From Ecdyonurus torrentis (taxonomy: Eukaryota > Arthropoda > Insecta > Ephemeroptera > Heptageniidae), in assembly GCA_949318235.1 (NCBI GenBank), contig OX439127.1, positions 30,618,069-30,682,068 on the forward strand: DNA of 64,000 bases, in the 5' to 3' direction. The first letter of the stretch is position 1, and the number at the start of each line of letters is the position of its first letter. Shown here one piece after another: positions 1-14,498 of this stretch. A program made the translations under genes and the position numbers. The notes beneath the pieces are model-generated. The model saw only the letters and a program-made list of their open reading frames with translations. It was not told where the DNA came from and made no database searches.

Positions 1-35
1 CTAGATTGGAACACCACAAATTTTAATGAGTGACA

Positions 36-140
36 ACATAATATTTATGCTATTTTAACATAATTATTAAGCAATATACCATAAATTATGCTGTATTGAA
101 AAAATTGTGCTGAAAATGAGCTAGCATAATTATTACGTTT
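36..140. repeat. AT-rich dispersed repeat, copy 1
   Basis: The stretch contains ACATAATATTTATGC, then CATAAATTATGCTGTA and finally GCATAATTATTACGT in the same order as 48034-48250. The second copy has about 100 extra bases in its middle. No coding potential is visible. I infer a non-autonomous mobile element; the family is not recognised. Confidence 0.6.
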
Positions 141-411
141 TAATTTTTGTCCGTGTATAAGAACCTTACATAAGTTTCAATTTGTAAGGTGTAAATTCGA
201 GTATCACAATAAATTGATACAACAATAAAAAAAATCTTTCCAAAAATAGCTATTAATTAAAGGATACCATCTAGAAATTATATACAATATCTCGTTAGTT
301 TCAATGTTAGTTTCAAGCTCCTCCTACTAAAATTGCTTCTTTCATTCGTTCATCCATGCTATTATAATATGCACTTACGTATCTCTTTTTGTGAAACGAG
401 GTGTGTGTGTT

Positions 412-414
<3 letters not shown>

Positions 415-477
<63 letters not shown>
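415..477. repeat. (TA)n microsatellite
   Basis: Uninterrupted TA dinucleotides of about 62 bp, preceded by a short GT tract. The DNA just after it (about 480-575) has several ATCCGGAT-like words in both orientations, which suggests a small inverted-repeat element next to the tract. Confidence 0.95.
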
Positions 478-482
<5 letters not shown>

Positions 483-1328
483 TGTCCGTTATCCAAATTT
501 GTATCCGGATTGTTAGATCCGGATAAAAGACACCCTGATCAAAACTTCCGGATAAGTTTTTATCCGTAATCGTTATCTCGTACAATGTTTCTACTATTAT
601 TTTAAATGTCAATATATGTTTACTTTGTTTACATAAAGCTATATATGAATATTCAAAATAATATGAAATACACAAAGCGTTATAAATGATATGTAGTGGG
701 CCTATGTCATATTGTAAAATAATAAAGCAACAGGAATCAAAACATTGAAAGGAAACTTTTGGTAGGGTAGGATATGATTAATTTTAATTGCAATTTACCT
801 ATTGAAAGAACAAAACGATGTTCAACTACACGGTATATAGCATGAAATGTTACAAAGTTATTGTAATATTATTCAAATGCAGCTGCCTTTAATAAAGAGT
901 GAGAAATTTGCTTGTCTAAAAAGCGAAGCATGGAAGCGAATATTGTGAGCAGGTGCTGTGGTTGCTTGCGTATATTAGGACGACAAGGTAGCAACAATAC
1001 CAAGGGGGGTGAGTATTGTTAAACAGAGATAAGCTGAATCAAATAAATGCACTGAACCATAACATCTTCTCAACCTTAATTAGAACATTAATTAGTTGAG
1101 CATCGGTGGTGTAGCAACTTGTCAGTCCAGTCATTTTTTTTTCTCTCTAAACATCAAGTCAACTAATAAACGAGCAGTTATAGGTTCAACAGGGGTGTAG
1201 ATCCTAAAAGAGTTTGTTTTTATCTCCGGGGGTTACCTAGCAATAGTTAGAAATTATTGAAGTATGAAACAAATCCCGAGAACTTTTCTTATTTTTATTT
1301 TCTCTGTATCAAGTAACCTACGTCAGAG

Positions 1329-1334
<6 letters not shown>

Positions 1335-1364
<30 letters not shown>
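1335..1364. repeat. Poly-A tract
   Basis: A run of about 30 A, followed by GAAA-rich sequence. No retroposon body is recognisable upstream. Confidence 0.9.
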
Positions 1365-1366
<2 letters not shown>

Positions 1367-1609
1367 AAAAGAAAGAAAGAAAGATAATAATAAAAAAAAA
1401 CTTATAAAATAATTGGAGAAACAGTGTCTACAAACATCAGTTGAAGATTACATTTTGAAAAAAAAATGCAATTAATAGTGTCATATTGTATAAAAATAGA
1501 GTTAATGATGATAGCAGTCCTAAGTACTGTACTGTACAGTACTTGACTTTATAGTGAGACCAGAACTGAACCGACTGGGAACTGAACGAGCATAGAACTG
1601 ACTCGATAT

Positions 1610-1612
1610 TAT

Positions 1613-1645
<33 letters not shown>

Positions 1646-1646
1646 G
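1610..1646. repeat. Imperfect (TA)n microsatellite
   Basis: Alternating TA with one phase break, followed by a short CA tract. Confidence 0.85.
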
Positions 1647-4173
1647 CACATACACACACACTATCCAGTACGTTTTCACATTTTATGGTGTTGCTTTGCA
1701 TTGTAATGATTTCTCTACTAATTATCAATAAAAAATATTGCATTACGTAGCATGAAATCTTCTGCATGCAATCCTATTGTGGAAATGAGGAACAGAACAG
1801 ACGTAAAATTAATTCATTTGCAATAAAGTCATTGAATAAATATAATTGTATGAATTTTGGATGCAAAGTTACTTGCAATAAGACAAAATTATAAAGTAAA
1901 GATAAAAAAGCAAACGTCTGATCACAACTGATTAATTGGATTAAATTATAATACACTTCTGATATTTTCACACAAGTTATAACACTTTTCCTTGCATTTC
2001 CCAATCATGAACTCAAGTCTTTTAAAAAAGGGATTATGAAGTAACAGATACTGATTGAACATTTATATTTCTCCACAGAGTAATCGGTGGATTTTGAGAT
2101 ATTAATATAATTAGAAATTTGAAACTGCATTGAAGCATTAAATATAAGATTATGGGTAAAATGAAATTGCTTGAATACTAATACTCTGACTTTTCACAAA
2201 AATATTAGCACAAAGAAAATATAATATGGAAAAAAATCCGAAATCGTTTAAAGCCATAAACCACATAAAACAACACATGCTTTTTAATGAATAAACACGA
2301 AATGGGATCTTTAAAATAAAAACTGATGACAGTTTTTACCAGAATGTTAATGTAGCCCCACGAGAAAACGTGAAATTACTGTAAAGTATGCAATTTGCGT
2401 GACTATTCATGTTTACAAAAATTAGTATGAAAATGTTGTGCGGGTTGCATAAATCGAAACTTCTGATCACTGCTACGGAGCTACAGTTGGATTTTGAGAC
2501 AAACTAAAGTTATTTATGTAAGTCCTATCAAGTGTTATGTGATATAAATGCTTGTGTTTTTCGTTGGTCTATTCCTTTAAGAAATCTAGAGCTCATTGAA
2601 ATTTCCTCGTCGCATCAATGCAGCAATTTTATATTTTCTCATAACACGCTTAAGACAGAATGCAGTCATGCCATAAGGAATAAAAAGTATAAGGTCTCGG
2701 AAATAGTGCAAGCAAATTGTATAACCAGATTTTAACACACAACGAAATGCAAATGTGTTACTTTCTTTTTATCAAATATTTAAATCTATTCATATGAAAG
2801 TTCACTTCATTGAATTTCTCAAAACTAATTTGCAGTTTATTTAAACTGACATACAGTATATTGTATTGTAAACTGCTATAATTACATAATGTTATAAAAT
2901 TCTTATCTTAATGTGAAAATCTATATGATTACAATTAAAATGTATTGATTTTATATTTCCAGCTATAGCAAACTAAACGAAAACAATACAAGATCAAAAC
3001 CAGAACACTTCATGATACTCTCTGGGGTATATTCAAACGCATTATATAAAGTTAATGATTTCCCATTGTAATGAAAATGCTTTTCAAATATTTACAAATA
3101 TTCTCCTCCTCTACTCATCAATATATACTACAATTATATAATTAAAACTAACTTTTCATAATATAATGAAAATATATTAGATAAGTGTGTCCCTAAACAA
3201 AGAAACTAATGAAGAAAGACTTGAATCATGGCTAGCCACAATCACCCGCGTTGCAGAAGGGAGATGAAGCTGTGAACGCGGCTCAGAGAGAAAGAGAAAG
3301 AGAGAGAGAAATATACACACAGGACGCTGGGGAACGCTGCTGCAGGAAAAGCAAATTATGCTTTGAGTATAGGATCGGAATCTGTCAGGCAGAAATGCAA
3401 TTTCACGTCTATTGAGTGAGAGAAGACTAGATATCTAACTGGGTGTGTGTCATTCGCGTTTTTATTATCTTCCTTTTTATTTTTTCGCTACTTTCCATTG
3501 ATATAATTTCCTATTCATTCCTCTATTTACCACTTTTAACGGTCTTTATAAAGGAACATGAACGCCAGCGGCAAGCCTTTGAGGAATTCATAAAGCTTAG
3601 GCTTGTTTGCTCGATATAAAATATCCTTACTGTATTTTAAATCATAATTTTCACTATTTAAAACGTTTTTGTGTATTGACAAGCCCAATCACATAATAAG
3701 TTGTAATTTAAAACTGATAGGAAAACTCAATCAAAAGGTGATTTCTTTGTATTTTAAAACAGTTTAAGAAAAGCGGTTATTTTAAATATTAACCATCGTT
3801 ATGTTATTATGCAATTATATGCAAGCATTCCGAAAGAGAAAAATGATATTATTTGACATTTCAAGTGATATATGACATATCAGATAGATTTATTGCCAAC
3901 TTTTTTGTAATAAGTTACGTAACAAGTTTATGTATTACATAAGTTATGTAATGTGATTACCAACTGTAGTTACGTGTATTTATGTGTTTGTAAATATTTT
4001 ATTGACAATCATATCTAAATTGTCTTAATTTGAGGCAAAAATCTAAGCTGATGCATTGTATTATGACTGTAGGATAAAAGAAATTAATAAAGAAATTTTG
4101 ATTTGCATTTTTTTATTATTTTTTTTTTTAATTTGAATATTTTAACACATTTAATATTTACGGATGATGTTTT

Positions 4174-4236
4174 TTTCTTCTTCTTCTTCTTCTTCTTCTT
4201 CTTCTTCTTCTTCTTCTTCTTCTTCTTCTTCTTCTT
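4174..4236. repeat. (TTC)n microsatellite
   Basis: About 20 pure TTC/CTT units. Similar arrays occur at 12190-12256 and 35520-35590, so this trinucleotide is recurrent in the window. Confidence 0.95.
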
Positions 4237-4928
4237 TTTTTTAAGTCACTCAGCTTTGAAATCAATGTAATCAACTTTGAAATCAACCTTCAAATCAAAG
4301 CTTTTAAAAACTTTCCAACGTTTTACTTTTCAAGATGAAATAAACAAATGATTAGAAAGTGACTTAATCGTAGTTTTAGGGAGGAACTAAGTTCTAACTC
4401 AAATGAAATCACTACAAACCTGTAAATTCTTGCTATATTAATGTAAATTAAGATAAAATACTTATTAATAATGATAATAAATCAAAATTTACATTTATGA
4501 GGTATATCATTAGTGTGCTGAGAGATTATTTAATTCTACATGTACCAAAAAAATATATCTTGAATTTAAATTAAAAATTACAATAATTATGTTGACTTAC
4601 ACAAAATACAAGCGTTTTCAATAATATAAGTATCTAAAAAATCAATACAAAGAGATGTAAAGCTAAAATTAAAGCTTTTAACGTAATATTTATCCAATAT
4701 AAGAAATTTCTTTGCAAATACACTATAGTGCTAAAAAGTTAATTAAATAACACTAATATAATTTTGTTATTTGAAAAGCGTCAGAAATGTATTTTGCTTC
4801 ACAAAAGATAACTGTTGTTGAGTGTGGGTGGGTGTATATATGTATACGTAATACACCAAAGCTAATTATTTCGTCATTAAGCTTAAACCGATCCATCAAT
4901 GGATATGGGAGTGGGAGATAATTTCAAC

Positions 4929-4931
<3 letters not shown>

Positions 4932-4970
<39 letters not shown>

Positions 4971-5001
4971 GAGGGAGGGAGGGAGGGAGAGAGAGAGAGA
5001 G
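4932..5001. repeat. (GA)n / (GGGA)n microsatellite
   Basis: Compound purine tract: GA units, a middle block of GGGA units, then GA again. A short (CT)n lies at about 5056-5073 and a CTTG array at about 5128-5156. Confidence 0.95.
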
Positions 5002-6977
5002 ATAACATCTGGCCTCCTCACTTATATATTGACGGTGGCGGTTTCTCTTCATACTCTCTCTCTCTCTCTCTCCCAGTTCACCCCAAGTTTGCTTTGAACA
5101 AACAAAGCACTAACATCATAATAATTACTTGCTTGCGTGCTTGCTTGCTTGCTTGCCAACTCCATCAAGAACCAACCGCATGCAATTAAATATACTAAAT
5201 GAAATGGAACGCAATTGAATTATCATTATAATCAAGAAATCAAACAAGAAGTAAGCTATTTTCATTCATCATTAAAAACTACTTCAAATTTGTTACCATT
5301 TTTTTCATATATACAATAACTGTGCGTCAACTGGGTGGCAATAGTATTGCATTTTAAATGCAATTTCTGGACCATATTGAAAACAAAATCACATATTACG
5401 ATTTTTCTTCACGTTTTTTTTTTTTATTATTATTATTTTGTTTCCCTTTTTTACAGAACGTGGCAAATTTATAAATTATACTTTATTAATTTATTTATAC
5501 CAATTGAATTTTTATTACTATTTTAATCATCTCTAAAGGCTTACATTTTTTTTTGTTATTTGTGTAAATAAAAATAAATTGATAATATAAATATACAGAT
5601 TGACTTGTTTCAATTTAAAGAGTTGCGTTTTATTTGCTTCAATCCTTCAGTTCTTTGGTTTGAGTCATTGCAATCTATCAACATGAGTGACTGAAACGTG
5701 GGAAGGCAGGATGAGTAGTGTAGAGGGAGGGTGGAAGTGAGTACACAAATGCGGCCACTATACGCGTGCCGCCCGATTGAATATACGATCGGAAGAGTAT
5801 AGGCAATAGCAACAAAAAGCAGCTGGGAGACGAGCGTACAGGCATGAGGCTGGCAGGCAGCAAGTTTGCACCCTTTTAGACCCCAACTTTATCAACCCTA
5901 TAGCATTAACCCTCTTGTAATTGCAAATTAATGTTTAGTGTGTAATAAATTGATTCGTTTCAACTAATAAAAAATGCAAAATGTAGCGAATGAATTTGAA
6001 TCGATGTTAGATTTTAAATATTGGTTCATTTTATTATATCAGACAATTTCGTTTCAATGTTGACATATCATATTATATGATCTTTATTCTATTACAAGTA
6101 GCTATTTTTATTTACGCTTACGCACGATGTTATATTATTATAATTTATGCAAATTTTACAATTTAGTAAATCAGTAACTACAAATTCATAAAATGAATTT
6201 ATAAATACATTAATTAAAAAAAGTAAAAATGCTACTAGTACGCTAGTCTCAAACATTTTGCACATTATAATAGCTGTAAAAATATTGATCAGTGATGGTC
6301 TTTTTCAACATTTCTGATTAAAAACTATTAACTTTTCTTTAAGACTGTCCGATTATGATTGGCAAAATATAAAAAAACAAAATAAAATTTCATGTATATA
6401 ACTTTAACTTTCTACAAAAATTCATCTAAAAAAATTAAGATTTGACCCCCCCCCCCCTTTTTAACACAATATTATTATTATCCGGTAATGACAAATTATT
6501 GAAATGTCCTATAAAATTTGCAGTATGGATATTTTCAACAATAATTTTTTGTGAGTTTTTAAAAATGGCCCATTGCTTGCAAAATATGATTCAACAACCT
6601 TGATTTTAACCAATACTTATTTCAATTTGATCACTTTATTAAAAAAAGTTGCGCATGTGTGCACTATCAATATACAAGATTATATGAATATTGCTTTTGA
6701 GAGAAACAAAGGCATTATTTGCTCAGAGTGCTTATCATACAGAAAAATAAATAATAAATTGGATTTGCGTAATCATTATTTTTAACAATAAAAATTACTT
6801 TAAACTACAATGAAAAAACATCATTTTATACGTAGGTATATATTAAACGTATTTATATAATGCTATTGTTTAAAAACAAGCGTTATTTTTGTAAAACGTT
6901 AAAAATATATTTATGTTGTAAAATTTCCAGTTGGATAAATAAAGTAGAATTAAATCTCACAAGTTTTACTGCTTTGC

Positions 6978-7103
<126 letters not shown>

Positions 7104-7629
7104 GAAAATTAAATACAAAACCTTTATTCTTTGTTTTTTACATATAAATTTTAAATTGAAAAGAGCAACATTACCAAAGTTACTTTACTTTGAAACCACA
7201 ATATAACTGTCAAATGAAGTATAATTCTATATCTTCAAGTCAGTCATTAATTTAACAGGGTAGCATTTACCCTCTCTTTTAGTTCATAAACCCTTTCTCC
7301 CTCACTGCCGTTACTTTCAACTCACACAGCTCTTAAGCCGCTGCAGGGTATATAACCACGTTGGTAATTAGTGACGATTACTTGTTATATTCTGCTTGAT
7401 GAGGTGGTTAACTCTAATTAACGCGTTTCTCTCAACTCTTATTATACGAAAAGATGTTTTTCACCCACTTAAAATTTACTCTTGTTTCAAAGTGATATAC
7501 TACGTATCTGGTATTAAAAAAAATTAAGTTTCTTTACTTTATAAAACATCATTGAGCTTATTTTTTTTCTTGCTTTATATTAAAAGCAGAAATAAAGTAG
7601 TATAATAGAAGAGGGTCGCGAGAGAAAAG

Positions 7630-7633
<4 letters not shown>

Positions 7634-7687
<54 letters not shown>
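7634..7687. repeat. (GA)n microsatellite
   Basis: Pure GA dinucleotide for about 54 bp. Confidence 0.95.
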
Positions 7688-7691
<4 letters not shown>

Positions 7692-9031
7692 GTAAGTAAA
7701 TTTTACTGCCAGCAGCACAGCACTTCACTTCAGCTCAACAATCTTAAAGGAAGCAAATGGCATTTTAAAAGGATAGGGAAAAAATCCGCACAGTATGTTT
7801 TTTTGTGGCAGTTTCCTGGAGCGGTGGAGGGATTATGCAAAAACAGCTCTCGTTTCTGTCTATCACCATGCTCTATGTCTACCTCGCTGCAAAACCAGTG
7901 TTGGAAAGAATATTTATCGAACAAACATCTCAAATAAATAACAATGATACTTGCTATGCGTTCAATTGGAATCAATATTTTGAACATGTTTTATTAATAT
8001 TCAATCATAAACAGAGATTTTAAACAAAGACTGTGGCATAACAAATTTAAAAGTTTGTCAACTTTTGAGCAAAAAGTTGAAAAAATGTATAAGGTTTATA
8101 ATACATAAAAAGCAATGAAAGTGGATAGACATTTCATGACGTGTAGACTATATTTACATATAATTTTATAGAAAGTGAAGCTATTTAAAGTGTTTAGACA
8201 ATTTGATTTAAATAATTAAGAAAATGGCGGGTTGTACTATTAACAGTAACTTACATCACATTTTGGAATTAATAAAGAACTTTTCTTTATTTATATGTAT
8301 TTCAGTATGGTATATATATTTCTGTTTCACACGAGTACAGTTGATGAATGTACAAATGAATAATTTGACTTATTACAGCTAACAAATTAGCAAGTTATCC
8401 TTACTTTCTCTGCAATAAACATATTGTTTAATTAAATAATAATAATAATAGTGAACATAAAAAAAAGTTTGATCTTTTATTATAAAAGAAATTATAAACG
8501 GACGGGTAATTTAAAATAATACTTATAGTTCTATATACGTTTTTGTTAATTTTTATAAGGCTTAGGGTTTGCATCTCGTATAGACACTGGAGATATAAAA
8601 TGTTATTCTATTACTTTATGGAAATATAATAGATTTCAATGGAAACTATGATTAACGTTATGCTCCATATAAACGCATGGTTACTATAAGGTAATATAAT
8701 ATAGATTTATTTTAATAATAATAATAATAATAAACGTAGAGTCGGTAAATTTTTAAATCCTGGAAATGTGCTATATAACTGTAATCTAGCAGCAGGCAAT
8801 ATAATACGTATCCTTGTGCTTATGCAACAATTGGGGTACATACGTTGTGCGGGTTGCCTATCAAGACATGCAGGCGTAAATTGAAAATGGCGGCGATTAT
8901 TATTCTCAGAAATAGGAATCTTAAAAATAATGATGAATTAATCATTCATGGACATCACATTTAAAAAAAATGCATTTCAATTTTTTGAAATAAATAAATG
9001 GAATTCAGTCATATGCTTGGGATGTTGTCTG

Positions 9032-9069
<38 letters not shown>
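9032..9069. repeat. Poly-T tract
   Basis: A run of about 38 T ending in CCC. It could be the poly-A tail of a minus-strand retroposon, but no body is recognisable. Confidence 0.9.
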
Positions 9070-9876
9070 CCCTATTATATTTCTATTAAAGTACCCATCG
9101 TATAAAATTTGGTGAGATTTCGGCTATTAGTAAAGTTAGTTGACATAAATTTTATTGCAATCTAGTAAATTATATAATATCGCAAGTTAAATGAAAATGA
9201 GTTCCAATTAAAAGTTAGAATTATTTTAAGGATTTTAATTGTCCCCAAGTTTCTACTACATCAACTTCAGTGTATCTAAAAAATAACTCAATAAGAAAAA
9301 GGAAGCAAATGAAATAAAGAATTTTAATCAAAGTAACAATACAAGAAAACATTATTTATAGCTTATAGAATTATATCAGGCAGTTTTAGAACATACAGAT
9401 GATATCGATCGGTGACCAAAGCACTGTGTAAGATTTTATTTTAATCTATAGGATGAAAAAATAATAAAAAATAAAAAGCTGCTATTGTAAAGTATAGTAT
9501 AACATTATTGGCTTCTTTCCGTGGCATGGAGTTATCAATAATTAAAATCAGATCAGACCAATTTTTGAAAGCATACAATGTACGTTTATTAAAGTAACTT
9601 TTATCGTATTACTAATTACTTCCAAGTTTGCACAAATTTGCAGAAAAATAATACATTGTTTGTATTTTTCTGTATAAGATACAACATACGTCTGCGTCAT
9701 GTCATAATAGCTATAATGGAAACCTTATAGTACATTGATCCGGCTTTGAGACAACAAGGATGAAAACAGAAGACTTTCTGTCCTAAAGCCGGGCCAAAGG
9801 CAAAGGTCATGTGCACTACAGCTTTGCATTTCAACTTAATAAATCTAAATTATTTTTGGTTTATGAGCATAAACTT

Positions 9877-9950
9877 AATAATAATAATAAACTTTATTAA
9901 GGCGTTGTGAGGGCTTGACAGCCCTATTTTACAAAACCTTGACCAGATAT
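9877..9950 (-). mobile_element. 3' end of a retroposon with (ATT)n tail
   Basis: Read on the minus strand, this ends in CGCCTTAATAAAGTTT followed by ATT units, like a non-LTR element or SINE tail. Related sequence, with the same ACTTTATTAAGGCGT core on the plus strand, recurs at 16408-16465 and as a short fragment at 16560-16580. The body is too short to assign a family. Confidence 0.5.
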
Positions 9951-11007
9951 TTAATTTATACAGAGGCTTATTATTAACAAACGATAATATAATTTTTAGC
10001 CGCTTAGCTTGAACCGCTTTTACTGCTTAATTTAAATTAAAAATAAGCTATTTTGATTTGAAAATAAATAAATAAATGTTTCAATTCAACTTATATATTT
10101 TTTTTTTCTAAATTCCCTTAAAAAAATTTAAAACGAGCACAGCGTAGCTTCACAATCAAGACTAATTTAGTTGCACTTTTCAACTTTTTTTTTTTTCCTA
10201 GAGATGCAAATATAATGTGATATTGAACAGAAGTAAAGTTTTTGAAATGAAAATATTATTATTACATAATGTTTTGTATTATATTACATGAAGGATTAGC
10301 AAGTTATACGGTATACAATAAACAAATTGCTCGATTCTTAAGTGATCTAAAGTAATAAAGCGATTTCGGCTATGACATGTGACCGTTTCGTTTAAGTGTG
10401 GGGGCGATTCAATTTCAAGCTCTCGTGATTTCACCCGACGCGCGCCCGCTCCAGCCTTCGTGCTTCTCTCATTACAAGCGTCATTAGATGCGCAAGAAAC
10501 AAATGGCACACACTCTTCGCTGGCCTTGCTTGTGTTTTTTATATTAGGTTTACATATACACGCACTCACCCGGAAAATGAAGCAACCCCTATTGTCCTTT
10601 TACCCTCTTTTAGAACTGCGGTCTTGTGGCTATGATTTTTTCCTACCATTTTTGCATATAGGCAAATAACTTTTTTATATATATAAAAAACAAATGTATA
10701 TATAAAATGATATTTAAGGGAATAGTTTGTTTTTTTTTTCGTAACATTTACATATTCTATTTTCTTATACTATGTAAGTACTTCATTATACAGTGGAAAA
10801 GTTATTGTAATACAAAAGTAGTTAATACCTACTGTTTAACAAAGTAATAAATGATACGAGAAAACAGAACAACACAGGATGATTTTCAAAACCTTTCTCT
10901 ACACTAAAAAAATTATCAGAGAAATGCGCAGTTAATACTTAATATATAATATATTAGTGAATATTTTTTGCTTTATGAGGTAAATAGTGATAATTATTTA
11001 ATGAATG

Positions 11008-11146
11008 ATAAAGGCACAACTGTTTTTAGTCCGACTATAAGCGATTTCGGTCACTTCGGCTTCCGTTTCGACATACTGCGCATGCGTAAGAAGGAAATTG
11101 CTGAGTGAAATTGCTTATGTCAGCTTCAAAACAGTTGTTCCTTTAT
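11008..11146. mobile_element. MITE-like inverted repeat
   Basis: The left end ATAAAGGCACAACTGTTTT pairs with the right end AAAACAGTTGTTCCTTTAT. Imperfect complementarity continues inward (GCGATTTC.. against GAAATTGC..). The interior is relatively CpG-rich for this window. No transposase frame. Confidence 0.65.
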
Positions 11147-12189
11147 TAGTCAATATTTTTGTTGCAATCACTTTATATTAAAGCTCCATACAGTTAAATA
11201 TACAACTATAATTGATGCTGTTTAAACCACCTCACTGCCATATATAAATTCTTAATTTTATATAATCTAAAAAAAATCTTGCTGCATGCTGGCAATTACA
11301 AATAAATCGTATTTTTGTCACTACCTTTTTTTCGGCATGCTTGGTTCTAGTTATATAATTACGTGTCCATTGAGGTGTCTAATTTGATTTTTTTTAATGT
11401 ATATATTTTATTATTTCGATATACAGTATTATGTTGTTTGTGTTTCGTTTACTATCATAGTCAACAAGTTGACTGCTGCTGAATAAATAAATAATTTGAA
11501 TTTATACTTAAGTTGTCGTTTGAAAACAGCTAGCAACATTGGAGGTATAAAATTATAAAATAACAGAGTTGAATGAGAATAGTTTGATCGCATAAAATTC
11601 TTTTGTATTAAGAATAAACGTTATCAATTATTGATATTGAAGTACTCAATAGGGAGCAGACGAAAGAAAAAAAATCCAATATGTATCTCTAATACCCATA
11701 AATAAAATTTTTATATCGCTCTATAGAGCGAGAAGAGAAAGTATATAATATAAAATTTAAATCGAGTAGAAATGAGCTTAATTATAATAATAAATACACA
11801 CAAATTTAAAATTCAATAAATAATTTATTTGCAATCTCCTACAATCAAATTTCTCAATCACATAATGGATTATTACGATTATGTTCAAATTAGTATTATA
11901 TAGACAAAACAAAACAATTTCCTCCTTTCATAATTCAAAAACCTGAAAATTTATTGTTTATATTGCACTCGAGTTTACTATACGTATAATGCAGTTTAGA
12001 TTTTCAATAAAAAAAATAATGTTATAAAGTAGTGAATGATACTATGTCAGGCAACATGTTTTGACAAGTATGCATGGCTATGTCCACGCTGTGCAATACT
12101 TTTATGACGCGCACAATATATTTGATTGCATGAAATTTTCATTATTATTATTATTTTTAGATATTGCATGCAATGAATTTTACTTTTTT

Positions 12190-12256
12190 TCTCTTCTTCT
12201 TCTTCTTCTTCTTCTTCTTCTTCTTCTTCTTCTTCTTCTTCTTCTTCTTCTTCTTC
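12190..12256. repeat. (CTT)n microsatellite
   Basis: About 22 pure CTT units after a T-rich lead-in. Confidence 0.95.
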
Positions 12257-12815
12257 AATGTTGCACCGTGTTAACAGTCTAGCAGAATCATTGAAAATAA
12301 ATAATAAGCCTATATAAAATAAAAGTCATGTTAAAAAAAATCTATAAAAAAATGTAAAAAATATTTTCAATCGGTTCCCCTTCCTTTTAAAATGAAAAAA
12401 AGTAGATGCCATACGCAAATTAGTTGGATATAAAATTGAATATCATAAAAAAGGTTATCACAAGCCTAACATCAAATGGAATCACGTACGATAAACGTGC
12501 AAGCTAATCGAGTGTATAATACGTAATCGCAGCGTTTGCGATTTACACAAATCTCCGGCCTGTGTAAATCGAGCGTGTGCTATTATGGCGTGACTTTACT
12601 TCAATTTGATCGGTAATGCCAATACCATAAATGCACTATACGAATTATTTTCAGGAACAGACTCATTGTAGATGGAATGAAAGATAGATTATTAGTATTA
12701 TTACATATAAACATGTTTTGCAAAATAACAATTATTATAATAATATGGATTTATCTTTCAGCTGAATACAAGAGACATTCATATATCTCGATGGAGCTTT
12801 TTTTTATCACCTTTT

Positions 12816-12819
<4 letters not shown>

Positions 12820-12850
<31 letters not shown>
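12820..12850. repeat. Poly-A tract
   Basis: About 31 consecutive A. Confidence 0.9.
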
Positions 12851-12852
<2 letters not shown>

Positions 12853-13938
12853 TAATAATAATGTATAGTACAACAATAAATACGTAATAATTATGGTAGC
12901 TCATTTTTAGGACAATTTGTTCCATACAGCATAATTTAAATGGTATAATGCTGCAAAATAACTTTTTGTTATAATACACGATAAAAATATTTTATATGCT
13001 ATAGCTGGACGATTCGTTAAAAGGACGATTCGTGACAGGATAATTCGTTACCGGGTGGTTAGATTCATATATAATAGCATAATGATTTATGGTTTTCTAA
13101 TTTAGAATCATTTATGTCATAATGACATTAATGCAGCATGAATCACGTAATATATTATTTCCGTGCATAATTTTGCGTATTTTGCTCTTACGCGTGTACG
13201 CATTGGTGATCGGCATCCGTTCCTATCTAAGGTATTTCTAAATTATTTCTATCTATATAACATTAAAAAACTAAGGGTAATGTCCGTTTTGCATTTAAAA
13301 TCAGCATAATTTCATTTGTTACCCCTATAGTTTTTAAATAAAATAAAGAATGGAGCGTGAATGTTATGACGACGAACTCTGCGAGTGGAGTTTGTATGCT
13401 TCACAAATAAAAAAAAAATAAAAAACTATACTAAATAAATTTATGCAGCGTTTCATAAATCATAATAATAAAATTTTAAAAATACAATAGAAAACATTTG
13501 GTACTCTTAACCAGAATAACAATTTAAATTTCAACAAACGCAAAAGTTCAAATATTTTTAACTTTTTGCTTCAATGATTTTAGTTGTGAATATAATTAAT
13601 TAAAATCTGATCAGTATAATGAAAGATATACTTATTAAAATGCGCCACAAATTAACAAAAAATGTATAAAAAACATATGGAACAACACTATGCATCCACT
13701 CAATTCACAGCGTAGTTTATTTGTTACTCTTTTTAGACTTGGAACTATGATATAAGTATTTGTAAACGATATTATGATGAGTCAGTTTCTTGTATAATAT
13801 ATCGATACTGTCCAGTTTATCAATTTACCAGAGCTCTCAGTTTGACTCAGTGCAGTGAGTGTACGTGTGTGCCTTTTTTTTTGTGTACAAAATTTTTAAT
13901 TAAGTAATAGTGCAGTAATTAAATGATAATAGGTGCAG

Positions 13939-13948
<10 letters not shown>

Positions 13949-14027
<79 letters not shown>
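13949..14027. repeat. (TA)n microsatellite
   Basis: Pure TA for about 78 bp, entered through a short CATA lead-in. Confidence 0.95.
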
Positions 14028-14030
<3 letters not shown>

Positions 14031-14498
14031 ACATTTTAAATTAATAATAAAAATTTGCCCTAGCTGTCTTAAAAATACTGTAAAATATTTGTGCATCAGG
14101 TGACAGGTCCTTACGTTTAACCTAATTGACACCTGAGAATTTCTTACCTTGACCGCAGTAGCCTATATCACGTATATAAAATTCCACTTCCTTTCAGATT
14201 AACAGGAAAGTAATTATCATTTGCAACAACCTCTTAGTTGTATGATACATTGACTCCCACCTACATTATTGGTTTTAATAAATTGAACATAGTTATTCTC
14301 TATTTTATACTGTACACGCAGTACATAAACATAAGAGCAGAGCATATAAAAGTACAAAACGTGTATGTATGACCTTGCTCCTCCACTTCTGCAGGGGTGG
14401 TGTGAATACAGGGCTCGCTTCTGCTTTAGAATTGCAGGATTATAAGGTGCGTTAGGTGTAGTGTTCCTATAACGGCATATTCACACGGGGTGTTAAGC

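Larger units (their letters stand above)
9951..14490. other. Intergenic, no gene recognised
   Basis: AT-rich with the listed microsatellites and one MITE. A GC-richer patch at about 10380-10540 has weak open frames on both strands that resemble no family I know. Two small adjacent hairpins lie at 12525-12570, and a three-unit tandem of a GGACGATTCGT-like word lies at about 13006-13050. Confidence 0.55.

Noticed and set aside
10279..10669. Two opposing 96-codon frames in a GC-richer patch
   Set aside because: No recognisable motif on either strand. Opposing open frames are expected when GC content is higher.
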